DNA of 35,171 bases from Acidimicrobiaceae bacterium (GTDB lineage: Bacteria > Actinomycetota > Acidimicrobiia > Acidimicrobiales > Ilumatobacteraceae): assembly GCA_006515795.1 (NCBI GenBank), contig VFMC01000014.1:1-35171 (forward strand), read 5' to 3'. Within the stretch, counting starts at the first letter, position 1; every line of letters begins with the position of its first letter. Positions 14,799 to 24,003 of the stretch are shown here, piece after piece. A model generated the notes under the pieces. The model was not told where the DNA came from and ran no database searches. It saw only the letters and a list, made by a program, of their open reading frames with translations. A program made the position numbers and the translations under genes.

Positions 14799-17309
14799 AT
14801 GACGTCGACCCCCGCGATCCCGGCCGCGATCCCGGCCGCAATCCCCGACAGGCCATCGCTCGACGGAATCGAGGCCAGGCTGATGCAGCGATGGCACGAC
14901 GAGGGCGTGTACCGCTTCGATCGCGACGCATCCCGCGACCAGGTGTTCTCGATCGACACGCCGCCGCCCACGGTGAGCGGATCGCTGCACATCGGTCACA
15001 TGTTCAGCTACACCCACACCGACACCATCGCCCGCTACCAACGCATGCGCGGCAAGGCGGTTTTCTACCCGATCGGGTGGGACGACAACGGCCTCGCCAC
15101 CGAACGGCGCGTGCAGAACTTCACCGGCGTGCGCTGCGACCCGTCGCTCGCCCCCGACCCGAACTTTGCGGCACCGTTCCACGGTGATGTGCCGAAGGGC
15201 CACCGCGCGGTTCCGGTGAGCCGCCCGAACTTCGTCGAGCTGTGCCGGCAGATCACCCATCTCGACGAGCAGGCGTTCGAGCACGTGCTCTGCCGCCTCG
15301 GGCTCTCGGTCGACTGGAGCCTGCTCTACACCACGATCGGCGACCGCGCCAGGCGGGTGAGCCAGCGGGCGTTCCTGCGCAACCTGGCCCGTGGCGAGGC
15401 GTACCAGCAAGACGCGCCCACGCTCTACGACGTCGACGAACGCACCGCCGTGGCCCAGGCCGAGATGGAAGACCGCGAGGTGCAAGGGGCCTATCACCGG
15501 CTCGCGTTCCATCGCCGCTCCCAGTCATCGGAACTCGGCGACCTGTTCATCGAGACCACGCGCTACCAGCCGCTGTTCGGCACCACCGTGGGCACGCCGC
15601 TGTTCGAGGTGGAGGTGCCGGTGCTCGCCCATCACCTGGCCGATCCCGAAAAGGGCACCGGTATGGCCATGATCTGCACCTTCGGCGACGTCACCGACGT
15701 CACCTGGTGGCGCGAACTCAACCTGCCAACTCGCGCGCTCATCGGTTTCGACGGTCGCTTCGCCGCTGAGACGCCTGAGTGGATCACCTCCGCGGCCGGG
15801 CGCGTGAACTACGAGCAGATGGCCGGCCTTGCGCCGAAGCAGGCCCAGAAGCGCGTCGTCGAGCTGCTGAAGGAGTCGGGCGAGATGCTCGGCGACCCCA
15901 GGCCGATCAGCCATCCGGTGAAGCACTACGAGCGGGGCACTCGCCCACTCGAGATCGTCGCCACCCGACAGTGGTACATCCGCAACGGCGGACGCGACGA
16001 AGGGCTCCGCGCCGCCATGCTCGAGCGCGGCCACGAGCTCACCTGGCACCCGGGCTACATGCAGCACCGCTACGACAACTGGGTCGGCGGGCTGAACGGC
16101 GACTGGCTGATCAGCCGCCAGCGCTACTTCGGCGTGCCGGTGCCCGTGTGGTACCGACTCGATGGCGAGGGCAATCCCCTTCACGACGAGGTGCTCGTGC
16201 CAACCGAGGATCAGCTGCCGGTCGACCCGTCCGCCGACTCCCCCGCCGGATTCACGGCCGATCAGCGCGGCACGCCCGGTGGGTTCATCGGCGACCCCGA
16301 CGTGATGGACACCTGGGCCACGTCGTCGCTCACGCCACAGATCGCCGGAGCGTGGGAAGAGCAGGACAACGAGGCCGGCGGCTTGTTCGAGCGGGTGTTC
16401 CCGATGGACCTCCGGCCGCAGGGCCACGACATCATCCGCACGTGGCGGGTGCTCGATCCCGATCGCAAAAAGATGTCGAAGAGCAAGGGGAACGCCGTCA
16501 CACCGATCGCCCTGCTCGAGCAGTACGGCACCGATGCGGTGCGCTACTGGTCGGCGTCGGGCCGACCGGGTGTCGACACAGCCGTCGACGAGGGCCAGAT
16601 GAAGGTCGGTCGCAAGCTCGCCCTCAAGATCCTCAACGTCAGCAAGTTCGTCCTCGGGTTCGGCGAGCCGACGGCCGACGCGTCACCGACTGTCGCGCTC
16701 GATCGAGCGATGCTCGCCCGCCTGGCTGAGGTGGTCGACGACTGCACCACCGCCTTCGAGGCGTTCGACTACGCCCGCGCGCTCGAGCGCGCCGAGAGCT
16801 TCTTCTGGTGGTTCTGCGACGACTACGTCGAGCTGGTGAAGACCCGCGCCTACGGCACCCACGGCCAGACCGGCACTGAATCGGCACTCGTGGCACTGCG
16901 CACCGCGCTGTCGGTCCTGCAGCGGTTGTTCGCTCCCTTCCTGCCGTTCGTCACCGACGAGGTGTGGCGCTGGTGGCGACCCGGATCCGTGCACGCATCC
17001 CAGTGGCCGGCGGCCGCCGACGTCCAGCTCGAAGGGATCGACCACACCGCCACCATCGATCCCCTCGGCGAGGTGCTCGCCCAAGTGCGACGGGCCAAGA
17101 CCGAGGCCAAGGTGAGCCAGCGCGCCGTCGTCGAACGGCTCGTCGTGCACGCCTCGGCCGCCACCCGGTCATCGGTCGAGGCCTCGGCCGGCGACCTCCG
17201 CGATGCCGGCTCGATAGTCGACATCTCGTTCGTACTGGGCACCGTCACGTCGTGCGAGGTCACCCTCGCGCCACCTCCGGCCGTACCACCCGCCGCACCA
17301 ACGGCCTGA
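14799..17309 (+). CDS. valS: Valyl-tRNA synthetase, with two probable internal deletions
   Basis: The frame encodes 836 residues. HIGH is at 64-67 (LHIGHMFSYTHTD), family segments WDDNGLATERRVQN, EIVATRQWYIRNGG, NWVGGLNGDWLISRQR and GDPDVMDTWATSSLTPQI follow, and KMSKS is at 558-562. It charges tRNA-Val and should edit misacylated threonine. Two joins look wrong. FIETTR runs straight into YQPLFGTT at about 15563, omitting the usual PE...HPDDER part of the editing domain. HDIIRTW runs straight into RVLDPDRKKMSKS at about 16445, omitting some 20-25 residues before the KMSKS loop. Both joins stay in frame. Either the protein is unusual or the sequence has lost DNA. The repeated IPAA at residues 7-15 comes from a short GATCCCGGCC repeat. 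Confidence 0.9.
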   Translation: MTSTPAIPAAIPAAIPDRPSLDGIEARLMQRWHDEGVYRFDRDASRDQVFSIDTPPPTVSGSLHIGHMFSYTHTDTIARYQRMRGKAVFYPIGWDDNGLATERRVQNFTGVRCDPSLAPDPNFAAPFHGDVPKGHRAVPVSRPNFVELCRQITHLDEQAFEHVLCRLGLSVDWSLLYTTIGDRARRVSQRAFLRNLARGEAYQQDAPTLYDVDERTAVAQAEMEDREVQGAYHRLAFHRRSQSSELGDLFIETTRYQPLFGTTVGTPLFEVEVPVLAHHLADPEKGTGMAMICTFGDVTDVTWWRELNLPTRALIGFDGRFAAETPEWITSAAGRVNYEQMAGLAPKQAQKRVVELLKESGEMLGDPRPISHPVKHYERGTRPLEIVATRQWYIRNGGRDEGLRAAMLERGHELTWHPGYMQHRYDNWVGGLNGDWLISRQRYFGVPVPVWYRLDGEGNPLHDEVLVPTEDQLPVDPSADSPAGFTADQRGTPGGFIGDPDVMDTWATSSLTPQIAGAWEEQDNEAGGLFERVFPMDLRPQGHDIIRTWRVLDPDRKKMSKSKGNAVTPIALLEQYGTDAVRYWSASGRPGVDTAVDEGQMKVGRKLALKILNVSKFVLGFGEPTADASPTVALDRAMLARLAEVVDDCTTAFEAFDYARALERAESFFWWFCDDYVELVKTRAYGTHGQTGTESALVALRTALSVLQRLFAPFLPFVTDEVWRWWRPGSVHASQWPAAADVQLEGIDHTATIDPLGEVLAQVRRAKTEAKVSQRAVVERLVVHASAATRSSVEASAGDLRDAGSIVDISFVLGTVTSCEVTLAPPPAVPPAAPTA

Positions 17310-17326
17310 TCGCTAGGCTCCGCCAG

Positions 17327-17929
17327 ATGACGGGGATCCGGCGCCGGCTCACCGCGACAACGCTGCTGCTCGCCATCACCTCTGCAATCGCGGCCGGGCC
17401 GCACAGCACCATGGCCGGCATCGACGACGGCCCCGCCGATGGGACCGGCGTCGCGACGCGTGGTACTTCGGCACAGGTGGAGGCCACCCTTCCACCACCA
17501 CCGGTGTCGCCGGGCGATTCGTTCGACATCCCGGCCGACTCTGGCAGCGGGCGCCGCGTCGTCTACTCGAAGGGCATCCAGCGGGTCTGGATGATCGAAG
17601 ACGACGGCACGCTGTACGACACCCACCGGGTGTCGGGTCGTGCCGACCAACCCAACTACGGCACCTACGCCGTCTACTCGCGCAGCACGTTCACCTGCAG
17701 CAACGCCCACTCCGACATCTGCATGCGCTGGATGGTGCGCTTCGCCCACAGCCGCCGCGGCGACAACATCGGATTCCACGAGATCCCACGACGCGACGGC
17801 GTGCCGTTGCAGTCCGACGACCAGATCGGCCAGCCGCTGTCGGGCGGCTGCGTGCGCCAGCTCACCGCCGACGCGATCATCATGTGGGACTGGGCCCAGA
17901 TCGGCACCGTGGTGGTCGTCGTTCCCTGA
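17327..17929 (+). CDS. L,D-transpeptidase (YkuD-like), secreted
   Basis: The 200-residue protein has an N-terminal signal sequence (RRRLTATTLLLAITSAIAAG), a Pro-rich linker and a YkuD catalytic domain: VVYSKGIQRVWMIEDDG, NIGFHEIP with the conserved His, and the signature LSGGCVRQ with nucleophile Cys175. It should form 3-3 cross-links in peptidoglycan or attach proteins to it, outside the cytoplasmic membrane. TAGGCT lies 7 nt before ATG 17327, pointing to a leaderless start within the 17-nt gap after valS. An 18-bp inverted repeat follows its stop. The next gene is an LCP ligase, also a cell-wall enzyme. Confidence 0.88.
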   Translation: MTGIRRRLTATTLLLAITSAIAAGPHSTMAGIDDGPADGTGVATRGTSAQVEATLPPPPVSPGDSFDIPADSGSGRRVVYSKGIQRVWMIEDDGTLYDTHRVSGRADQPNYGTYAVYSRSTFTCSNAHSDICMRWMVRFAHSRRGDNIGFHEIPRRDGVPLQSDDQIGQPLSGGCVRQLTADAIIMWDWAQIGTVVVVVP

Positions 17930-17935
17930 CCCATC

Positions 17936-17988
17936 CCCAACTTTGTCGGTCTCGACCGGCTGAGCGTGTTGAGACCGACAAAGTTGGG
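17936..17988. terminator. Perfect 18-bp inverted repeat after the L,D-transpeptidase gene
   Basis: CCCAACTTTGTCGGTCTC (17936-17953) and its exact reverse complement (17971-17988) flank a 17-nt loop containing CGGCTGAGCG. It lies 7 nt after the stop codon, so termination is the simplest role, but there is no U-run. The loop and inner stem (TCTCGACCGGCTGAGC...GAGA) resemble dispersed palindromic repeats seen in actinobacterial genomes, so it may be a mobile repeat used as a terminator. Confidence 0.65.
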
Positions 17989-18031
17989 CTGACGGTCAGG
18001 GGTCGGACGCCACGAGTATCCTGGCGAGGTC

Positions 18032-19505
18032 ATGTCCGACGCACCCCCGCCCGATTCCCCGTCTCCCGACGCGTCCACGCCAGGTCCCGCCGGCTGAGAT
18101 CGCCCAGGGCGACGAGATCGCAGCAGGCGACGGCGTCGAGGCGACGACGCCGGACGATTCGAGCCAGATGGTCGCCGCGGTCGCCGCGGTCGCCACGGTC
18201 GCCGCGGCAAATGGCCCGAAGCGGCGCCGCCGCCAGCGTCACACCTGGCCGCAGCGAATGTTGCTGACGCTGAACTGCGTCGTCATCCTGGCCTGCTTCG
18301 TCGGGGCGGCCGGGCTGTTGATCAGCCGCCAGCTCGGCAACAGCCTCACCAGGGTCAAACTCGTCACGCCCACCACTGCCCCTGCCATCGCCCGCCCGCC
18401 GGCCACCGACGAGAACGGCGACACCATCCCCGCCAGCGACACCACAGCCGATTCCAGCGCAACGGTCGAGACGTTTCCCGACGCCGACCCCGAGGCGCAG
18501 AACTTCCTGATCACCGGCGCCGACAACAACGCCTGCATCGATCCGAGCTCGCCATACGCGGGCGCGTTCGGCAACCGCGAGACCATGGGTGAGCGCAGCG
18601 ACACGATCATGATCATGCGCGTCGATCCCGCCACCAAGCGGGCCGCGGTGCTGTCGTTCCCCCGCGACCTGTGGGTCACGATCGACGGCAGCAACAGCAA
18701 GAACCGCATCAACACGGCCTACGTGCGCGACGATCCGCAGAAGCTCATCAACACCATCTTCGGCAACTTCGGGCTGGTGGTCGACCACTTCATCCAGATC
18801 GACTTCTGCGCCTTCAAGACCATCGTCGAAGGCCTCGGCGGAGTCACCGTGCCGTTCACCTACCCGGCGCGCGACAAGAACACGGGCCTCAACGTGCCCA
18901 CCAAGGGCTGCTACACCTTCGACGGCGACCACGCCCTGGCCTACGTTCGGTCACGGCACTACCAGTATCAGAACGACGAGGGGAAGTGGAAGGAGGACCC
19001 GGCCAGTGACCTCGGCCGGGTGAGCCGCCAGCAGGACTTCCTGCGACGGGTCCTCACCGCCGCCCTCGACCGCGGCGTCACCGATCCCGGAGTGGCCCGC
19101 AGCCTGATCAAGGCCGCGCAGGAGAACATCGTGGTCGACACCGGCCTGACCCTCACCAGGATGCTGCAGTTCGCCGGCGTGCTGCGCGACTTCGAACCCG
19201 ACGCCATCGCTACGTACCAGATCGAAGCGGTCGGCGACATCATCGGCGGCAACTCTGTCCTGATTCCCAAGATCAAGGGCGACAACATGCGGGCGATCCT
19301 CACCATCTTCCGCGGCGAAGCACCGCTCGCCGGGGCCCCCGAGCAGGTCTTCGACACCACCACCACGACCACCGGCCCGGCTTCGAGATCCACCACCACG
19401 ACTCGGCCCGGGGCCACCACCACCGTGGCGATGCCGACCGTCACGGCGCCGCCGCCCGAAGAGAACGTGATCGGGATCGTGCCTCCCCGGGACGTCAGCT
19501 GCTGA
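18032..19505 (+). CDS. LytR-CpsA-Psr (LCP) family ligase, N-terminus frameshifted
   Basis: From ATG 18168 the 445-residue frame has a basic stretch (KRRRRQRH), one membrane helix (LNCVVILACFVGAAGLL, about residues 34-50), a Thr/Ala linker and the extracellular LCP domain: NFLITGADN, GERSDTIMIMRVDPATKRAA, LSFPRDLWV, RINTAYV, GCYTFDGDHALAYVRSRH and GRVSRQQDFL. The Arg and Asp residues of these motifs bind the polyprenyl-pyrophosphate donor. LCP enzymes attach glycopolymers such as arabinogalactan or teichoic acid to peptidoglycan. TATCCT at 18017-18022 lies 9 nt before ATG 18032, which opens a short disordered frame (MSDAPPPDSPSP) that stops at 18095-18097. One base (or 3n+1) out of frame, the same style of sequence continues into the main protein. 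The true start is therefore probably 18032 and the intervening frameshift a lesion. Confidence 0.85.
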
Positions 19506-19552
19506 TCATCGGGTGAGCCCGGTCCGCCGCCAAGGGCGACCCGTGTGATCGG

Positions 19553-20803
19553 TCAGCCCACGATCCGCCGCCGACGCGGCGACAACACGATCACGCCGGC
19601 GAGGAGCGCGGCCGCGGCGAACACGCCCAGCAGGGCGACCTCACCCGCATCGGCGGGCAGCCAATCCGGCCGACCGTTGGCGCCTTCGATGGCAGCGGGA
19701 CGGGCGTCGGGGATCAACTCGGTTCGTCGATCCGGCGCCACGATCAGCTCGTCGACCGCAACCTGCTGTTCGGGCGACAACGTGAACTGGTCATCGAGGG
19801 CGTCGATCGCCGGCCTGGTTCCGAGGTACACGGCGTAGCCACCTGGCGGCAGTCCGGCGAACCGAAAGATCCCTTCGGCGTCGCTCTCGGTCATCGCCAC
19901 CAACGATCCATCGGCACCGACGAGCGTGACGATCACACCGGCTGCGAGTCCCTCGAGTGCACTGACCGAGCTCGCCGCCGAGCCGTCGGCGGACGTCGCC
20001 GCTGTTGTCGCGACGCGACCGCCGTTGCCGTCGAGGTCGTCCCACACCGTGCCGGAGACGGTCGCCGACGGCGTGAAGACGCCGCCCTTCCCGGTCGCCG
20101 AACCCGGCGGAAGCACCACCAGCCGAACTCGTCGATCGACCGGCGCGACGCGTTCGAATCGGTACGCGCCCGACGCGTCGGTGACCGCCGAGGCGAGCGC
20201 CGCGCCACCGCCATCGGTGAGCAGCACGGGGACGTCGCCCAGCCCCGCGTCACCGACATCGCGGTTGCTGTCGCCATTGCCGTCGGACCAGACCACATCG
20301 GCCAACTCCGTCGTCGCCAGCAACGGTATGTCCCAACCAGGATCAGAGGCGCCGTCGAGCGTGACCGGATCGCTCACGGCCCGACCGCCCACGAGAACAC
20401 CTCGATCGACGAACAGTCGAGCGCTCATCAGCTCCGATGGTGCGGTGAACTCCACCGAGTAGACGCCTGGTTCGAGATCGACGAACCGGTAGCGCCCATC
20501 CGCGTCGGTGGTGGTGACCGCCACCTCGCCATCGGCGTCGAGGAGCGTCACCGCGAGACCGCCGACCGGAGCCTCGCCGTCGTCGAACTGGGCGTCGGCA
20601 TCGGTATCGATCCACGCTCGTTTCGAGACCGCCACCGTCAGCGGATCGATCGAAGCGATCGTCTCGATTGTGACCACCGGCAACTTCGCCGCGGCTGCCT
20701 CCGGGGCCGGTCCCGGGACCGGCTCCTCCCCCTCGACGAGTGGCTCGGCGACCTCGAGCGCCACCGGAGTCGCCTCGGCGGTCACGACGATCTGATGCAC
20801 CGC
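19553..20803 (-). pseudogene. Surface protein, C-terminal part: SdrD/Cna-B repeats and membrane anchor
   Basis: This is the last piece of the large surface protein. It enters after an 11-bp duplication as VHQIVVTAEATPVALEV and carries three Cna-B/SdrD-like beta modules: WIDTDADAQFDDGEAPVGGL with DADGRYRFVDLEPGVYSVEF, VVWSDGNGDSNRDVGDAGLG with DASGAYRFERV, and VWDDLDGNGG with GIFRFAGLPPGGYAVYLG. These Asp-rich loops usually bind calcium. It ends in a helix (VALLGVFAAAALLAGVIVLS) and the tail PRRRRIVG, a membrane anchor of LPxTG-like shape but without a visible LPxTG. The stop is at 19553, convergent with the LCP gene 47 nt away. Confidence 0.75.
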
Positions 20804-20814
20804 TGATGCACCGC
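20793..20814. repeat. 11-bp tandem duplication breaking the surface-protein frame
   Basis: TGATGCACCGC is present twice in direct succession (20793-20803 and 20804-20814). Removing one copy joins VPALPVAAVHQ directly to IVVTAEATP in a single frame on the minus strand. With both copies the protein stops 7 codons later. Confidence 0.9.
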
Positions 20815-22068
20815 GGCAACGGGGAGCGCCGGAACCGAAGCCGTCGACGAGCAGATGACCGTCTCCCCCGGCTGCAACCCGCGCACCCCGACGGTGAGCT
20901 CGGGGCACTCGACGACACCGACGGAATCGTCGCTGAGCAAGACCGAGGCGAATCCGAGGTCACCGATGTTGGCCACGAGATAGGTCATCGCCACCGACGT
21001 GCCGGCGCTTCTGGTGGGCACTGCGGTGGTGGTGTCCTCACCATCGACGAGGACGGTGAGAGCAAGCTCGGGGCTGGGCACGAACAAGTGAGCCGTCGCC
21101 GTGACCTCGCCCGCCCCGACCGGCACACCCGGCACCGTGACCGCGTCGATCGCCGTCGCGGTGGCGACGTGGCGGATCTGTCCGGGCTCGTCGGCACGAT
21201 CGGGGGCGACGCACCAGACCCCATCGCCCGGCGCGAGCACGACACCGGAGCACACGACACCGCTGCCCGCGCCCGCGACCGTCGCCGAATCGAGCGCCAC
21301 AGCGCCGCGATTCACGAGGTGGTAGAGCCACCAAACCGGTTCGCCGAGGGCAACGAGATGGTTGGCCGTCGGATCGGCGCCACCAGCGATCGGGGCACCG
21401 TCCACCTCTGTCAACGGCACCGCCGGCGCACTGTCGAGCACGCCGTTCCCATCGGCATCCGAGCCCGGGGAAGCGGTCACCACGAAAGCGTCGAGCTCCA
21501 ACCCAGCGGCCGTGGCGAACCAGGCGATGTCGTCGGACACCGGATCGATCGCCGTCCGCGCACCGGGCTGTCGCTCGGCCTCGGCGACGAACGTGGCCGT
21601 GCTCGAACCCTGCCCGGCGACGGCTCTGATCGACGCGGAGCAGGTGACGACCTGGCCGACCTCGAGCAGGAACGGCTGGCCGTTGCCACGCGCCGGACCG
21701 TTGCAGTCGATCGCCGCCTGCTCGATCGACTGGTCGGTGACCTGGGCGTTGCTGAGGGGAACGTTGCCGCTGTTGCGCACCACGGCGCTGAAGGCCACGC
21801 CGGCACCGGCAGGCACCACCGGATTGGCCGTTGTGGGGTTGTCCGCGGCGACGTCGTCACCGCAGTCACCGACCGGTCCGTCGTCTCCCGTCGGCTCGTC
21901 GGCAGCGCAACCGTTGGCGAACACCTCGAAGGCGACGGCCGGTGCAGGAACGAACACACCGATGTTGGCGATCGTTCCGGCAACGAAGTCGGCTGCGTCC
22001 GACGAACCGAAGGTGATCGGTGGCGTGATGCCGCGCCCGGTCGATCGCTGGCCGCCGCCGTTGTCACA
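20815..22068 (-). pseudogene. Surface protein, DUF11-like middle part
   Basis: The frame reads CDNGGGQRSTGRGITPPITFG then DFVAGTIANIGVFV and several DUF11/CARDB-like modules, in which a non-repeating beta sandwich is marked by GVAFSAVVRNSGNVPLSNAQ, VTDQSI and GQVVTCSASI, and again WWLYHLVNRGAVALDSATV and AMTYLVANIGDLGFASVLL. These are extracellular adhesin-like repeats. The piece runs up to the 11-bp duplication at 20793-20814. At its N-terminal end it starts near 22068 in a different frame from the preceding Cna-B module. Confidence 0.7.
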
Positions 22069-22660
22069 CCGACGATGTCCGTGTGCCGGCCGGTAGCACC
22101 ACGTCGACCAGGTACGTGCCCGGCAGAGGATCGTCGAACCGGTACGTGCCGTCGATCGCGGTCAGCGTTCGCTCCACGATCTCGCCGCCGGCGACCAGCC
22201 GAACGACGACACCGGGAACACCAGGCTCGCCGGGATCGATGATGCCGTCGTCGTCGAGATCGTTCCACACCCGACGACCGATCGTGGTGGAGCGCTGCAG
22301 GCCGAACGCCCCGGGCTCGGTGGGGATGGCCGCGACCAGGCCGCCGGCGACCCCATCGGTTGCCCGAACGGCCACCGGGATCACCAGAACCGGTTGCTCG
22401 CCCTGGTCCACCTCCGTGGACTCGGCCGTGACCGGCAGGTTCGCCGGCAACGTCGCGCCGGTCGTCGCGCCAGCATCGGGATCGGAATCGGGGTCGATCG
22501 TGGCATCGGGGTCGATCGTGGCATCGGGGTCGATCGGTTCTTCGACTTCGCCGTCGTCCTGGCGCAGCACGAACCTGGCCTTCTCGAGGCCGCCGGGTAG
22601 GTAGAGCTCGGCCGTGTAATCGCCCTCCACGAGGTTGCGGAACTGGAAGTCACCGTCGGC
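22069..22660 (-). pseudogene. Surface protein, Cna-B modules with DPDATI repeats
   Basis: The frame begins ADGDFQFRNLVEGDYTAELY, the second half of one Cna-B module whose first half lies in the previous frame. It then has an acidic DPDATI repeat linker and a complete module (GRRVWNDLDDDGIIDPGEPG, GTYRFDDPLPGTYLVDVVLP). It stops at 22064-22066 just past the join at about 22068-22075. Between GRLTE in the previous frame and ADGDF here, roughly 20-30 codons of a normal module are missing. Confidence 0.7.
22490..22537. repeat. 18-bp tandem repeat encoding DPDATI
   Basis: Units ggggtcgatcgtggcatc occur at 22490-22507 and 22508-22525, with a partial third to 22537. They encode an acidic six-residue repeat in a linker of the minus-strand surface protein. 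Confidence 0.85.
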
Positions 22661-24003
22661 TCGGTGAGCCGCCCATCACGGTCGACGTCGAGCCACACGG
22701 TGTCGGCGATCGACAGCACTCGGAACAGCCCGAACGACGCGGTCGATGGTGGCTGATCGAGCTCGACCGCGATCGCCCGCGAGCGGACCGAGCCCGAGGC
22801 GATCTGGTGGCCGCGATCGACTACGCCGAGGGCCGGGTCGAGCGCGGCATCGGAGATCGACCCGCCGGCGACCGGCTCGTAGGGACCGCTGGCGCTGCCG
22901 ATCGTGCCGGTGGAGCTGCCATAGCCGGGGGGCGGGAGGACCTCCACCACGTACCGACCCGCGGGCACACCGCCGAAGTGGTAGCGACCGCCGCCCGCTG
23001 TCTCGTCGGAGTCGAGCGGGGGGCCGTCGGGGAGGTCGTCGCCGTCTTGCTCGGCGAACAGCAGCACCGTCACGCCATCGAGCCCCAACTCGCCGGCACC
23101 CTGGACGCCGTCGTTGTCACCGTCGGACCAGACCACATCGCTGAGCTGATTGTTTGCCGAGTACACGGCTTCGGCGCCGTAGTGCACGTTGCCGGCTTCG
23201 ACACCGACGTGGGCAACGCCGGTGGGCTCACCCGATGCCGCGGGACCGGCACCCGCGGCGACCAACCGCACGATGCGGCGACCCACCGATGTCGCCGCTG
23301 TGGTGGTCGGGAACGTCACGGTCGTGACCGCGCCGGCCCGAAGCTGGGGGATTGCCGCGGCGACGCCAGGGCCAGACTCGACGCGGGCGTCGCTGGTGAA
23401 CTTGTACCGGCCGGCATCGTCGGTGTCGACCGTGAACTCGACCCCGCCGACCGAGAGGACCACCGGGACGCCGCCGATTCCCGGCTCGAGGGCGTTGCGC
23501 ACGCCGTCGCCATCGGCATCGAGCCAGACGGTGTCGGCGATCTCCACAGGAGCTGCGGCTATCGGCGGGTCGACGAGCACCGCCATCTGCACCTCGTCAC
23601 CACCGGCGACCATCTGCACCAGGCCGTCGTTGTCGCGGCCGAGCGGAGCGGGCCGCGGCGCCACTGGCAGCGAACGCGCCTCGATCCGGCACGGGCTGCC
23701 GGGCAGGTCCCTGAACACGTAGTGCCCGTCGCCCCGATCGGTGGCAACTACCGTCGGCGCCTCCACCACGACAACCGACTGGATCTCCTCGGCCCGAACG
23801 CTGTCGGCACCGTCGCCCGTATCACCGCCGGCTCCGCTGCTCGCCGTGCTCCACGCCCGCTGCTCGGCGATCTCCGCGGCATGCGCCGCGTCAACGCCCT
23901 CCAAGATCGCCTCGTCGATTCGACGTTGGACATCGGCCTGCCGCCGCGACCGGTTCGCCTTGCGGGCATCGATCTCCTCACGTCGGGTCGATGCCTCGCG
24001 ATC
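22661..24003 (-). pseudogene. Surface protein, coiled segment and first Cna-B/SdrD modules
   Basis: After the frame change near 24003 the sequence reads REASTRREEIDARKANRSRR then QADVQRRIDEAILEGVDAAH, a charged helical stretch. It continues into Cna-B/SdrD modules: DTVWLDADGDGVRNALEPGI with DDAGRYKF, VVWSDGDNDGVQGAGELGLD with GRYHFGGVPAGRYVVEVLPP, and the start of a third (DTVWLDVDRDGRLTE) that breaks at 22660. GDGHYVFRDLPGSPCRIEA is the end of an earlier module. Codon use is strong throughout. These modules form stacked extracellular rods in Gram-positive adhesins. Confidence 0.7.

Noticed and set aside
14805..14846. Regulatory repeat GATCCCGGCC at the start of valS
   Set aside because: It encodes the N-terminal IPAA repeat in frame and is explained by coding-sequence duplication.
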